Source: Streptomyces sp. P3
GTDB taxonomy: Bacteria; Actinomycetota; Actinomycetes; Streptomycetales; Streptomycetaceae
Direction of reading: 5' to 3'
Assembly: GCF_003032475.1 (NCBI RefSeq)
Contig: NZ_CP028369.1
Coordinates: forward strand, 4,154,001 to 4,218,000
Length of the DNA: 64,000 nt
This document shows positions 28,751 through 37,476 of this stretch, one piece after another. The notes under the pieces were generated by a model, which was not told the DNA's origin, ran no database searches, and saw only the letters and a program-made list of their open reading frames with translations. Position 1 is the first letter of the stretch; each line of letters opens with the position of its first letter. The translations under genes and the position numbers were made by a program.

Positions 28751-28811
28751 TCGTCCGCACGTCAGCAACCGGGCCCCTCGGCGGCGACGCGAGGCGGGGC
28801 CTTCCGCGGAT

Positions 28812-28827
28812 CAGGCGGAACCGCCTG
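28812..28827 (-). terminator. Short palindrome after the DsbA-like gene
   Basis: CAGGCGG-AA-CCGCCTG lies 37-52 nt past the stop of the dsbA-like gene, flanked by further pairable CCGC/GCGG. Weak terminator candidate. Confidence 0.35.
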
Positions 28828-28863
28828 CTCTGCGGTCCCGGCGGGGTGGGACGTGGTGCGGGA

Positions 28864-29706
28864 TCAGCCCTTGAGGGCCGCCGTGATCGCCGTGTTGTAG
28901 TCGGCGACCGACATGGGGGCGTTCTGACTGTTGGGGGCGGTGAGCTTCTTGCCGTCCATGACCAGCGAGGGGGTGCCGTTGACGTCGTCCTTGTTGGTGT
29001 CGAAGGCCTTCGACATCGCGAGCGCCCAGGCGTCGTAGGTACCGTTCTTGACCGCGCTCTGGAACTTCGTGTTGCCCTTCAGCGCGGGAACCGTGTCGGC
29101 CACCTCGATGAGGTAGCTGTCACTCTTGAACTTGTCCTCCGCCTCGTCCGGGTGCCACTTCGCCGAGTAGAGCGCGGTCTTGTACTCGATGAACGCGTCC
29201 GTGCTCACGTTCAGCGCGGCGCCCATGGCGCTCAGCGCGTTCTTGGAGCCCTCGCCGCGCGAACCGATCGTGCCGTCGCTGAGCCGGTCGCCGTCCAGGA
29301 AGGAGGCGCCGATGTACTGGATCTTGAACTTGCCCGCGTCGAGGTCCTTCTCGACCGTCGGCCCGACCGTCTGCTCGAACTGCGCGCAGATCGGGCAGCG
29401 GGGGTCCTCGTACATCTTGAGGACCTTCTTGGCCGTGCTCTTGCCGAGCATGACCGTCGTGCCGTTGGCGCCCGAGGTGTTGGCGGGGGCGACGACCTTG
29501 GCGTCCTTCGCCTCTTCCCAGTAGCTGGGCTTGTTGGCCTGGACGACGGCGTAGCCTATGCCGCCGGCCGCGGCCAGTAGGCCGACGACCGACAGGGCGA
29601 CGATGATCTGGCGCTTGGTCTTGGCGCGCTTGGCCTCGCGCTCGCGCTCGATGCGCAGCCGCTCACGGGCCGCCGTCTTCGCCGCCGCGCTGTTCCGCTT
29701 GCTCAT
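28864..29706 (-). CDS. DsbA-family membrane-anchored thiol oxidoreductase
   Basis: Thioredoxin-fold protein facing the outside of the membrane, likely oxidising or isomerising disulfides in exported proteins. The 280-aa product starts MSKRNSAAAKTAARERL, a basic tail of about 33 residues, then one membrane segment (IIVALSVVGLLAAAGGIGYA) and a DsbA-like domain with the redox motif CPIC (in YEDPRCPICAQFE) near residue 100. ATG 29706 is chosen for its GGAG ribosome site; the open frame to 29826 runs into a repeat array. It is a paralogue of the protein at 60265. Confidence 0.92.
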   Translation of the reverse strand: MSKRNSAAAKTAARERLRIEREREAKRAKTKRQIIVALSVVGLLAAAGGIGYAVVQANKPSYWEEAKDAKVVAPANTSGANGTTVMLGKSTAKKVLKMYEDPRCPICAQFEQTVGPTVEKDLDAGKFKIQYIGASFLDGDRLSDGTIGSRGEGSKNALSAMGAALNVSTDAFIEYKTALYSAKWHPDEAEDKFKSDSYLIEVADTVPALKGNTKFQSAVKNGTYDAWALAMSKAFDTNKDDVNGTPSLVMDGKKLTAPNSQNAPMSVADYNTAITAALKG

Positions 29707-29797
29707 GGTGATCTCCAAAAGGGACGCGCACACGTCGTACGCGCAAGTTCGTGTGGGGACTGTGGTACTGGAGGTGGTGCTCGGCGTGCCCGGGCTG

Positions 29798-29866
29798 TGC
29801 GGACGTGTCCATGCGGACGTGTCCATGCAGACGGGTGTCCGTGCGGACGTGTGGTCTGTTCAGACC
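29798..29866. repeat. Operator-like tandem array upstream of dsbA-like gene
   Basis: Copies of TGCGGACGTGTCCA at 29798-29811 and 29812-29825, a longer variant at 29826-29841 and a fourth partial copy at 29842-29854. Each GGACGTGTCC is an inverted GGAC/GTCC pair and, on the minus strand, contains GGACAC. Directly next to them is the palindrome GGTCTG-TT-CAGACC (29853-29866), overlapping the stop codon of the upstream membrane-protein gene. Confidence 0.9.
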
Positions 29867-30555
29867 GTGGCGGGCGAGCGCGGCGGTCCACGACGTCCCA
29901 GGGAGTGCACGAGGAGCCGGTCGCGGACGGTGGCCGCGCGGCGCGCGGGCCGCGGCAGGCGGCGGGCCGCCGGGGCGCGTCGTACGTTCACGGCGGCCAC
30001 CGCGATCAGCAGGGGCCGGAAGGTGGTCGCGGTGGCCGCCCGCAGCAGCTGGAGAAGGGCCCGCTCGCCCCGACGCAGCCAGGCGGCGGCGGCCAGGCCG
30101 ACACAGATGTGCGTGGCGAGCAGCAGCCAGGCGGCGGCAGGGTGCACCTGGGCGAGGTGTCCGCTCAGCCCCGTGGGGTCGGGACCCCCCGCGACCTGTG
30201 CCAGTGGGGAGCCGACGCGGGTGCCGTCGCCGCACAGCACGTCCCAGCCGATCGAGGCCAGCGGGCCGGCGACCGGACCGCCGGCCCGGCCGTAACAGAC
30301 GTGCTGGCCGGTGGTGAAGACGGTGTCGGCCGCCAGTTCCAGCGGGATCAGCAGGGCGGCGATCCGCCCGAAGCCGCACTCGCGGCCGGCGAGGGCGTAG
30401 GCGAGGGCGAACACGGCGGCCGCGACGGCGGCCACCGTGTTGAGCGGCAGCGGGGCCTGCGACAGCAGCACGTGCGACGCGGCGCTGAGCGTCACGACGA
30501 AGGCCGTGAAGAGCGCCGCGCGTACGGCTCTGAGGCGGGTCCCGGATATGTCCAT
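29860..30555 (-). CDS. Uncharacterised integral membrane protein
   Basis: I do not recognise a named family. The 231-aa product has about five hydrophobic segments (residues 10-30, 35-55, 60-80, 140-165 and 170-190), two Cys in extracytoplasmic-looking loops (GQHVCYG and DVLCGDG), and a very basic C-terminal tail of about 40 residues. It lies upstream of the dsbA-like gene on the same strand, 153 nt apart, so its paired cysteines could be substrates of, or partners to, that oxidoreductase; this is inference from position only. The start at ATG 30555 lacks a clear ribosome site. A perfect palindrome TACCGCGGTA lies 21 nt upstream. Confidence 0.75.
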   Translation of the reverse strand: MDISGTRLRAVRAALFTAFVVTLSAASHVLLSQAPLPLNTVAAVAAAVFALAYALAGRECGFGRIAALLIPLELAADTVFTTGQHVCYGRAGGPVAGPLASIGWDVLCGDGTRVGSPLAQVAGGPDPTGLSGHLAQVHPAAAWLLLATHICVGLAAAAWLRRGERALLQLLRAATATTFRPLLIAVAAVNVRRAPAARRLPRPARRAATVRDRLLVHSLGRRGPPRSPATV

Positions 30556-30576
30556 AGCGCAGGAGAGTGTGTCACG

Positions 30577-30586
30577 TACCGCGGTA
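30577..30586. promoter_or_regulatory. Palindrome TACCGCGGTA before membrane-protein gene
   Basis: A perfect 10-bp palindrome between the DUF2252 stop and the start of the membrane-protein gene at 30555, next to TGACACAC on the minus strand. It could be an operator. Confidence 0.35.
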
Positions 30587-30623
30587 GGAGACCCCTAAAG
30601 AGTCCCTGTGAGAAGGCCTACTG

Positions 30624-31949
30624 TCACAGACCCGGAATCCGGCCGTTGCGGAACAGGTCGACGAAGATCTGGTGGTCGGCACGCGCGCGTGCGCCGTAGC
30701 CGTGCGCGAAGTCGACCAGGAGGGGTGCGAAGCCCTCCTCGTCGGCCGCGATCGCCGCGTCGATGGCCCGCTCGGTGGAGAAGGGGACCAGGGACTCGCC
30801 GGAGGTGTCGTCCGCCGCCGCGTGCATGGTGGCGGTGGCCCGGCCGAGGTCGGCGACGACGCCCGCGATCTCCTCCGGGTCGTCGATGTCGCCCCAGTCC
30901 AGGTCGACGGCGTACGGCGAGACCTCGGCGACCAGCTGGCCGGCGCCCCCGAGCTCGGTCCAGCCCAGCCACGGGTCCGCGTGCTGCTGGAGGGCGCGCT
31001 GGGAGATCACCGTGCGGTGGCCCTCGTGCCGGAAGTAGCCGCGGATCGCCGGGTCGGTGATGTGCCGGGAGACGGCCGGGGTCTGCGCCTGTTTGATGTA
31101 GATCACGACGTCGTTCTCCAGGGCGTCGCTGTGGCCCTCCAGGAGGATGTTGTACGACGGCAGACCGGCCGAGCCGATGCCGATGCCGCGGCGGCCGACG
31201 ACGTCCTTGACCCGGTAGGAGTCCGGGCGGGCCAGTGACGTCTCCGGCAGCGTCTCCAGGTAGCCGTCGAAGGCGGCGAGCACCTTGTAGCGGGTGGCGG
31301 CGTCCAGTTCGATGGAGCCGCCGCCGGGCGCGAAGCGGCGCTCGAAGTCACGGATCTCCGTCATCGAGTCCAGCAGTCCGAAGCGGGTCAGCGAGCGGGC
31401 GTCGCGCAGGGCGTCCAGCAGGGGGCCCTGGGCGGTGTCCAGCGTGAAGGGCGGCACCTCGTCGCTCTTCGCGCCGGTGGCCAGCGCGTGGATGCGCTCG
31501 CGGTACGCGCCCGCGTAGACCTCCACCAGCTCCGTGATCTGGTCGTCGCCGAGCGCCTTCGCGTACCCGATGAGGGCGAGGGAGGCGGCGAGGCGCTTGA
31601 GGTCCCACGTGAAGGGGCCGACGTAGGCCTCGTCGAAGTCGTTGACGTTGAAGATCAGCCGGCCGTTGGCGTCCATGTACGTGCCGAAGTTCTCCGCGTG
31701 CAGGTCGCCGTGGATCCACACGCGCGAGGTGCGCTCGTCCAGGAACGGGCCGCCCCGCTTCTCCGCGTCCAGGTCGTGGTAGAAGAGGCCGGCCGTGCCC
31801 CGGTAGAACGCGAACGCCGAGGCCGCCATCTTCCGGAACTTCACGCGGAACGCGGCCGGGTCGGCGGCCAGGAGCTCGCCGAACGCGGTGTCGAAGACGG
31901 CGAGGATCTGCTCGCCGCGGTGCTCGTCGTCGAGCTGCGGAACCGACAT
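30624..31949 (-). CDS. DUF2252 family protein
   Basis: DUF2252 protein, 441 aa from ATG 31949, which has AGGAGG about 9 nt upstream; the frame is open to 32003. The family resembles protein-kinase/phosphotransferase-like folds: here IHGDLHAENFGTY (like the catalytic HGDLHxxN loop of aminoglycoside phosphotransferases) and FNVNDFDEA (like the metal-binding Asp motif). No substrate is known. No gene shares its transcript upstream; it is divergent from dnaE. Cytoplasmic, no signal or membrane segments. Confidence 0.88.
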   Translation of the reverse strand: MSVPQLDDEHRGEQILAVFDTAFGELLAADPAAFRVKFRKMAASAFAFYRGTAGLFYHDLDAEKRGGPFLDERTSRVWIHGDLHAENFGTYMDANGRLIFNVNDFDEAYVGPFTWDLKRLAASLALIGYAKALGDDQITELVEVYAGAYRERIHALATGAKSDEVPPFTLDTAQGPLLDALRDARSLTRFGLLDSMTEIRDFERRFAPGGGSIELDAATRYKVLAAFDGYLETLPETSLARPDSYRVKDVVGRRGIGIGSAGLPSYNILLEGHSDALENDVVIYIKQAQTPAVSRHITDPAIRGYFRHEGHRTVISQRALQQHADPWLGWTELGGAGQLVAEVSPYAVDLDWGDIDDPEEIAGVVADLGRATATMHAAADDTSGESLVPFSTERAIDAAIAADEEGFAPLLVDFAHGYGARARADHQIFVDLFRNGRIPGL

Positions 31950-31973
31950 CGCTGGGTGCCTCCTGGTGCATGA

Positions 31974-32003
31974 CGTGTACGACGGCGTCTCTGCCGTCTC
32001 CAA
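31974..32003 (-). promoter_or_regulatory. DUF2252 promoter with internal inverted repeat
   Basis: Minus-strand TTGGAG (32003-31998), 18-nt spacer, TACACG (31979-31974). The spacer is itself an inverted repeat, GACGGC-N6-GCCGTC (31981-31998), so a repressor could sit between -35 and -10. Confidence 0.4.
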
Positions 32004-32083
32004 CGGACGAAGGTACGCGGGAGTGCCCGTTTCCCTCCGGTGAAGGTACGCGCCGCGGCGGTCGGTGTGTCAGTGGACGGGCA

Positions 32084-32089
32084 TAGACT
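32084..32089 (+). promoter_or_regulatory. dnaE -10-like element
   Basis: TAGACT about 75 nt before the dnaE GTG; no good -35. The leader ends in CTGGAGG, 9 nt from the start. Confidence 0.35.
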
Positions 32090-32163
32090 TCGACGCTGTC
32101 CCCCCGACCGCCCGCAACCGGTGGGACGCCAGTCGATCCGTGTTTCCCCTGGAGGCCGCAGCC

Positions 32164-35100
32164 GTGTCAAAGCCGCCGTTCACGCACCTGCACGTCCACA
32201 CCCAGTACTCGCTGCTGGACGGTGCCGCGCGGCTCAAGGACATGTTCGACGCGTGCAACGAGATGGGCATGACCCACATCGCCATGTCCGACCACGGCAA
32301 CCTCCACGGGGCGTACGACTTCTTCCACACCGCGAAGAAGGCCGGCGTGACCCCGATCATCGGGATCGAGGCGTACGTCGCCCCCGAGTCGCGGCGCAAC
32401 AAGCGCAAGATCCAGTGGGGTCAGCCGCACCAGAAGCGCGACGACGTCTCCGGTTCCGGCGGCTACACCCACAAGACGATCTGGGCGGCCGACGCGACGG
32501 GTCTGCACAACCTCTTCAAGCTCTCCTCGGACGCGTACGCCGAGGGCTGGCTCCAGAAGTGGCCCCGGATGGACAAGGAGACCATCTCCCAGTGGTCCGA
32601 GGGACTGATCGCCTCCACCGGCTGCCCCTCCGGCGAGCTGCAGACCCGGCTGCGCCTCGGCCAGTTCGACGAGGCCCTGAAGTCCGCCGCCGAGTACCAG
32701 GACATCTTCGGCAAGGACCGGTACTTCCTGGAGCTGATGGACCACGGCATCGACATCGAGCACCGGGTCCGCGACGGCCTGCTGGAGATCGGCAAGAAGC
32801 TCGGCATCCCGCCGCTGGTCACCAACGACTCGCACTACACCTACGCGCACGAGGCGACCGCGCACGACGCGCTGCTGTGCATCCAGACCGGCAAGAACCT
32901 CTCCGACCCGGACCGCTTCCGCTTCGACGGGACCGGCTACTACCTGAAGTCCACGGAGGAGATGTACGCCATCGACTCCTCGGACGCCTGGCAGGAGGGC
33001 TGTGCCAACACCCTCCTGGTGGCCGAGCAGATCGACACCACCGGCATGTTCGTCGAGAAGAACCTGATGCCGAAGTTCGACATCCCCGACGGCTACACGG
33101 AGATCACCTGGTTCAAGGAGGAGGTCCGCCGCGGCATGGACCGCCGTTTCCCGGGCGGCGTCCCCGACGACCGGCAGAAGCAGGTCGAGTACGAGATGGA
33201 CGTCATCATCAAGATGGGGTTCCCGGGGTACTTCCTCGTCGTCGCCGACTTCATCATGTGGGCGAAGAACCAGGGCATCGCGGTGGGCCCCGGCCGTGGT
33301 TCCGCGGCCGGCTCGATCGTCGCCTACGCCATGGGCATCACCGACCTCGACCCCATCCCGCACGGCCTGATCTTCGAGCGCTTCCTCAACCCCGAGCGCA
33401 TCTCCATGCCCGACGTCGACATCGACTTCGACGAGCGCCGGCGCGTCGAGGTGATCCGGTACGTCACGGAGAAGTACGGATCCGACAAGGTCGCCATGAT
33501 CGGCACCTACGGCAAGATCAAGGCCAAGAACGCGATCAAGGACTCCGCGCGCGTGCTGGGCTACCCGTACGCGATGGGCGACCGCCTCACCAAGGCCATG
33601 CCCGCCGACGTCCTGGGCAAGGGCATCGACCTCAACGGCATCACCGACCCCTCGCACCCGCGCTACAGCGAGGCGGGCGAGATCCGCGCGATGTACGAGA
33701 ACGAGCCGGACGTCAAGAAGGTCATCGACACCGCCAAGGGCGTCGAGGGCCTGGTCCGGCAGATGGGCGTGCACGCGGCCGGCGTGATCATGTCCAGTGA
33801 GCCCATCGTCGACCACGCCCCGATCTGGGTGCGGCACACGGACGGCGTGACCATCACCCAGTGGGACTACCCGCAGTGCGAGTCGCTCGGCCTGCTGAAG
33901 ATGGACTTCCTCGGCCTGCGCAACCTGACGATCATGGACGACGCCGTCAAGATGGTGAAGTCCAACAAGGGCGTCGACCTCGACCTGCTGGCCCTGCCGC
34001 TCGACGACCCGAAGACCTTCGAACTCCTCCAGCGCGGTGAGACCCTCGGCGTCTTCCAGTTCGACGGCGGCCCCATGCGCTCGCTGCTGCGCCTGATGAA
34101 GCCCGACAACTTCGAGGACATCTCCGCCGTCTCCGCGCTCTACCGTCCGGGCCCGATGGGCATGGACTCGCACACCAACTACGCGCTGCGCAAGAACAAG
34201 CTCCAGGAGATCACGCCGATCCACCCGGAGCTGGAGGAGCCCCTCGAAGAGGTCCTGGCCGTCACCTACGGCCTGATCGTCTACCAGGAGCAGGTGCAGA
34301 AGGCCGCCCAGATCATCGCCGGGTACTCGCTCGGCGAGGCCGACATCCTGCGCCGCGTGATGGGCAAGAAGAAGCCCGACGAGCTGGCGAAGAACTTCGT
34401 CCTCTTCCAGGAGGGCGCGAAGAAGAAGGGCTACAGCGACGAGGCGATCAAGGCCCTGTGGGACGTGCTGGTCCCCTTCGCCGGCTACGCCTTCAACAAG
34501 GCGCACTCCGCCGCGTACGGCCTGGTCTCGTACTGGACCGCCTACCTGAAGGCGAACCACCCCGCCGAGTACATGGCCGGGCTGCTCACCTCGGTCAAGG
34601 ACGACAAGGACAAGTCGGCCGTCTACCTCAACGAGTGCCGGCGCATGGGCATCAAGGTGCTCCCGCCGAACGTCAACGAGTCGGTGCACAACTTCGCCGC
34701 GCAGGGCGACGACGTGATCCTCTTCGGCCTCGAGGCCGTACGCAACGTCGGCACGAACGTGGTGGAGTCGATCATCCGCAGCCGCAAGGCCAAGGGCAAG
34801 TACGGCTCCTTCCCCGACTACCTCGACAAGGTCGAGGCCGTCGCCTGCAACAAGCGCACCACGGAGTCACTGATCAAGGCCGGCGCGTTCGACACCCTCG
34901 GACACACCCGCAAGGGCCTCACCGCCCACTTCGAGCCGATGATCGACAACGTGGTCGCGGTCAAGCGCAAGGAGGCCGAGGGACAGTTCGACCTCTTCGG
35001 CGGCATGGGCGAGGAGGAGACCAGCGAACCGGGCTTCGGCCTGGACGTCGTCTTCACCGAGGACGAGTGGGACAAGACCTATCTGCTCGCCCAGGAGCGG

Positions 35101-35703
35101 GAGATGCTCGGTCTGTACGTCTCCGACCACCCGCTGTTCGGCCTGGAGCACGTGCTGTCCGACAAGGCGGACGCGGGGATCGCCCAGCTCACCGGGGGCG
35201 AGCACGCGGACGGCGCGGTGGTGACCATCGGCGGCATCATCTCCGGTCTGCAGCGCAAGATGACCAAGCAGGGCAACGCCTGGGCGATCGCCACCGTCGA
35301 GGACCTCGCGGGCTCCATCGAGTGCATGTTCTTCCCGGCGACCTATCAGCTCGTCTCCACCCAACTGGTCGAGGACGCCGTCGTCTTCGTCAAGGGCCGC
35401 CTCGACAAGCGCGAGGACGTGCCCCGGCTGGTCGCGATGGAGCTCCAGGTCCCCGACCTGTCGAACGCGGGCACCAACGCGCCGGTGATCCTCACCATCC
35501 CGGCGACCCGGGTCACCCCGCCGATGATCAACCGCCTCGGGGAGATCCTCACCCACCACAAGGGCGACAGCGAGGTCCGCATCAGGCTCCAGGGCCCGAC
35601 GAAGACCACCGTCCTGCGTCTGGACCGGCACCGGGTCAAGCCCGACCCCGCTCTCTTCGGCGATCTGAAGGTCCTGCTCGGCCCGTCCTGCCTGGCGGGC
35701 TGA
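32164..35703 (+). CDS. dnaE: DNA polymerase III alpha subunit
   Basis: Replicative C-family polymerase subunit (DnaE1 type). The 1179-aa product begins SKPPFTHLHVHTQYSLLDG, the PHP domain whose His cluster is intact, followed by the polymerase palm with GPGRGSAAGS near residue 380 and the catalytic PDVDIDFDERR near 420, and the tau/clamp-binding C-terminal region with an OB fold (GAVVTIGGIISGLQRK). GTG 32164 follows CTGGAGG. The length equals the S. coelicolor enzyme as I recall it. A strong terminator follows. Confidence 0.97.
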   Translation: MSKPPFTHLHVHTQYSLLDGAARLKDMFDACNEMGMTHIAMSDHGNLHGAYDFFHTAKKAGVTPIIGIEAYVAPESRRNKRKIQWGQPHQKRDDVSGSGGYTHKTIWAADATGLHNLFKLSSDAYAEGWLQKWPRMDKETISQWSEGLIASTGCPSGELQTRLRLGQFDEALKSAAEYQDIFGKDRYFLELMDHGIDIEHRVRDGLLEIGKKLGIPPLVTNDSHYTYAHEATAHDALLCIQTGKNLSDPDRFRFDGTGYYLKSTEEMYAIDSSDAWQEGCANTLLVAEQIDTTGMFVEKNLMPKFDIPDGYTEITWFKEEVRRGMDRRFPGGVPDDRQKQVEYEMDVIIKMGFPGYFLVVADFIMWAKNQGIAVGPGRGSAAGSIVAYAMGITDLDPIPHGLIFERFLNPERISMPDVDIDFDERRRVEVIRYVTEKYGSDKVAMIGTYGKIKAKNAIKDSARVLGYPYAMGDRLTKAMPADVLGKGIDLNGITDPSHPRYSEAGEIRAMYENEPDVKKVIDTAKGVEGLVRQMGVHAAGVIMSSEPIVDHAPIWVRHTDGVTITQWDYPQCESLGLLKMDFLGLRNLTIMDDAVKMVKSNKGVDLDLLALPLDDPKTFELLQRGETLGVFQFDGGPMRSLLRLMKPDNFEDISAVSALYRPGPMGMDSHTNYALRKNKLQEITPIHPELEEPLEEVLAVTYGLIVYQEQVQKAAQIIAGYSLGEADILRRVMGKKKPDELAKNFVLFQEGAKKKGYSDEAIKALWDVLVPFAGYAFNKAHSAAYGLVSYWTAYLKANHPAEYMAGLLTSVKDDKDKSAVYLNECRRMGIKVLPPNVNESVHNFAAQGDDVILFGLEAVRNVGTNVVESIIRSRKAKGKYGSFPDYLDKVEAVACNKRTTESLIKAGAFDTLGHTRKGLTAHFEPMIDNVVAVKRKEAEGQFDLFGGMGEEETSEPGFGLDVVFTEDEWDKTYLLAQEREMLGLYVSDHPLFGLEHVLSDKADAGIAQLTGGEHADGAVVTIGGIISGLQRKMTKQGNAWAIATVEDLAGSIECMFFPATYQLVSTQLVEDAVVFVKGRLDKREDVPRLVAMELQVPDLSNAGTNAPVILTIPATRVTPPMINRLGEILTHHKGDSEVRIRLQGPTKTTVLRLDRHRVKPDPALFGDLKVLLGPSCLAG

Positions 35704-35724
35704 CCACTCGGGGACACGAGCGCG

Positions 35725-35760
35725 ACGAGGGGCGCATCCGGCACCGGATGCGCCCCTCGT
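35725..35760. terminator. Bidirectional terminator after dnaE
   Basis: A perfect 17-bp stem (35725-35741 with 35744-35760), with a minimal loop, between dnaE and a convergent 54-codon gene. Confidence 0.92.
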
Positions 35761-35795
35761 GCATGCCCGGGCCTCGACGGCCCGCCGTGCGGACG

Positions 35796-35960
35796 TCAGT
35801 TGTGGCCGAAGCGTTTCTGCCGGCCCTTGTGGGCGATGTCGGCAGGCGTCGCCTGGGCGATGCGCTGCTCGGTCTGCGACTCCATCGAGGCCGGCTGTGC
35901 GGCCCGCGGACCACGCTCGGACTGCGGCTGCTTACGATCCTGCTTCTTGTTCTTGGCCAT
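35796..35960 (-). CDS. Small basic conserved protein, 54 aa
   Basis: ATG at 35960 encodes MAKNKKQDRKQPQSERGP... ending KGRQKRFGHN. It is very rich in Lys, Arg and Gln, has no membrane segment, and is probably disordered. The ribosome site GGAGGCAGATCACC is well placed. It has the codon use of a real Streptomyces gene. I believe small proteins like this are conserved at this position in streptomycetes, but know no function. Confidence 0.8.
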   Translation of the reverse strand: MAKNKKQDRKQPQSERGPRAAQPASMESQTEQRIAQATPADIAHKGRQKRFGHN

Positions 35961-36175
35961 GGTGATCTGCCTCCTGTGGGTGATCTCGGGGCCAGGGCCG
36001 GGATCAGATTCACATAGGCTGACTTACAACGCATTTCGGATAATTACCGTCCGTGACAGGGGTTGTCGGAGTGCGCCGCCGCCAAACGCCACGCCGAAGA
36101 TCGAGTTCCGGCCGTTAACCTCCGCGCGGTCGGGCAGACTCGAAGGAAGCCCGAAGCAAGCCTCCCGGAAAGAGG
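35961..36175. other. Divergent upstream region of the 54-aa gene and NYN gene
   Basis: About 215 nt, unusually AT-rich for this window between 36008 and 36050 (ATTTCGGATAATTACC). A TAGGCT at 36015-36020 could be a -10. No gene recognised. Confidence 0.4.
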
Positions 36176-37414
36176 GTGAGTCGTGTGGACCGCTGCATCG
36201 TCCTGGTGGACGCCGGGTATCTGCTGGGGGCGGCCGCGAGTCTCCTCGCCGGGGAGCCCTCGCGATCCCGTATCACCGTCGACCACTCCGCGCTCGTCCA
36301 GGGCCTGCGCGAACAGGCCGAGTCCGAGACCGAGCGCCCGCTGCTGCGCATCTACTGGTTCGACGGCGCCCCGGACCGCGTCCCCCAGCCGGAGCACCGC
36401 AGACTGCGCGTGATGCCCCGGGTGACGGTCCGGCTGGGCGCCCTCACCCGCAGCGACGGACGGTGGGCCCAAAAGGGCGTCGACGCCGCCATGCACGCCG
36501 AGCTGACCGAGCTGGCCCGCAACCGCGCCTGCTCCGACGTCGTGCTCGTCACCGGCGACGGCGACCTGCTGCCGGGGATGATGGCCGCCAAGGAGCACGG
36601 CGTCGCCGTCCACCTCTGGGCCGTCCAGGCCGCCGACGGCGACTACAACCAGTCCGAGGACCTGGTCGCCGAGGCCGACGAGCGGCGCGTCCTGGACCGC
36701 ATCTGGATCACGAAGGCGGTTCGCGCGAAAGAGCTCGGCGGGGTCTGCGCGCCGCCGCCCGCGCCCCGCCCCGAGATCGCCGCGATCCTCTCCGCTCCAC
36801 TGCCCGACTCCGGGCTCGCCCCCACGGTGGAGCGGCCCCCCGAGGAGGCCGAGCACCCCTCGGTGACCGCCGGCTCCGACACCGGCGCGCGGGACCGCGT
36901 GCCGGCCCCCAAGGGCGTCCCCACGCCCAAGGACCTGGCCGCTCTACGGGCGTCCGGGACGTCCGGGGCGCCCGCCGTCCAGCATCCGGCCACCGCGACC
37001 CTGCGCTGGTCCTCCGACAAGGGCTGGGTGGACCGCCCCGGGGCCGCCCCCGAGCCCGCCGAGGTCGCCTCCATGCCGACGCTCGCGCAGGTCACCACGG
37101 CCGAACAGCGGTGGGCCGACCGCGAGGAGGACATCACCACCGTCAGCGGCGACCCCTACGAGGTGGGACAGGTGTTCGCCCGCCGGTGGATGGCGCGCCT
37201 CGGCGACCAGAGCCATCTGCAGAAGCTGTCGGGCATGTATCCGCGCATCCCGCACCGCATCGACGGCGAGCTGCTGAGGTACGCGGCCCGCTTCGGACTG
37301 CTCGCCCACAAGGACGACCAGATCGACGAGCACGACCGGTACGCCATCCGGGCGGGTTTCTGGCGCGAGATCGACGTGCGCACGGCCGCCGGGCACGCTC
37401 CGGCGGCGGACTGA
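36176..37414 (+). CDS. NYN-domain protein (PIN-like nuclease fold)
   Basis: The N-terminal 170 residues are a NYN domain, a PIN-like RNase fold with the acidic residues in LVDAGYLLG, KGVDAAMHAEL and VTGDGDLLPGM. A Pro/Ala-rich linker follows (about 190-300). The last 80 residues (DPYEVGQVFARRWMARLG to GFWREIDVR) look like a compact helical/winged-helix domain that may bind nucleic acid. GTG 36176 gives MSRVDRC; GTG 36185 (MDRC) has better spacing from AGAGGG and may be the true start. 412 aa. Likely an RNA-processing protein; substrate unknown. The gene is monocistronic. Confidence 0.85.
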   Translation: MSRVDRCIVLVDAGYLLGAAASLLAGEPSRSRITVDHSALVQGLREQAESETERPLLRIYWFDGAPDRVPQPEHRRLRVMPRVTVRLGALTRSDGRWAQKGVDAAMHAELTELARNRACSDVVLVTGDGDLLPGMMAAKEHGVAVHLWAVQAADGDYNQSEDLVAEADERRVLDRIWITKAVRAKELGGVCAPPPAPRPEIAAILSAPLPDSGLAPTVERPPEEAEHPSVTAGSDTGARDRVPAPKGVPTPKDLAALRASGTSGAPAVQHPATATLRWSSDKGWVDRPGAAPEPAEVASMPTLAQVTTAEQRWADREEDITTVSGDPYEVGQVFARRWMARLGDQSHLQKLSGMYPRIPHRIDGELLRYAARFGLLAHKDDQIDEHDRYAIRAGFWREIDVRTAAGHAPAAD

Positions 37415-37462
37415 GCGGGCCGCCCCCGACGCCCCGACCGTGAACGGCGGCCCGCGACCCCG

Positions 37463-37468
37463 TACTCT
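37463..37468 (+). promoter_or_regulatory. -10-like element before ABC exporter operon
   Basis: TACTCT 8 nt before GTG 37477, with no ribosome site; candidate leaderless start. Confidence 0.45.
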
Positions 37469-37476
37469 CGTCCCTT

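Noticed and set aside
29798..29854. CRISPR array
   Set aside because: Units are 14-16 nt in direct contact with no spacers and no cas genes are near.
32167..34689. 840-codon minus-strand frame opposite dnaE
   Set aside because: Shadow of dnaE with low-complexity composition.
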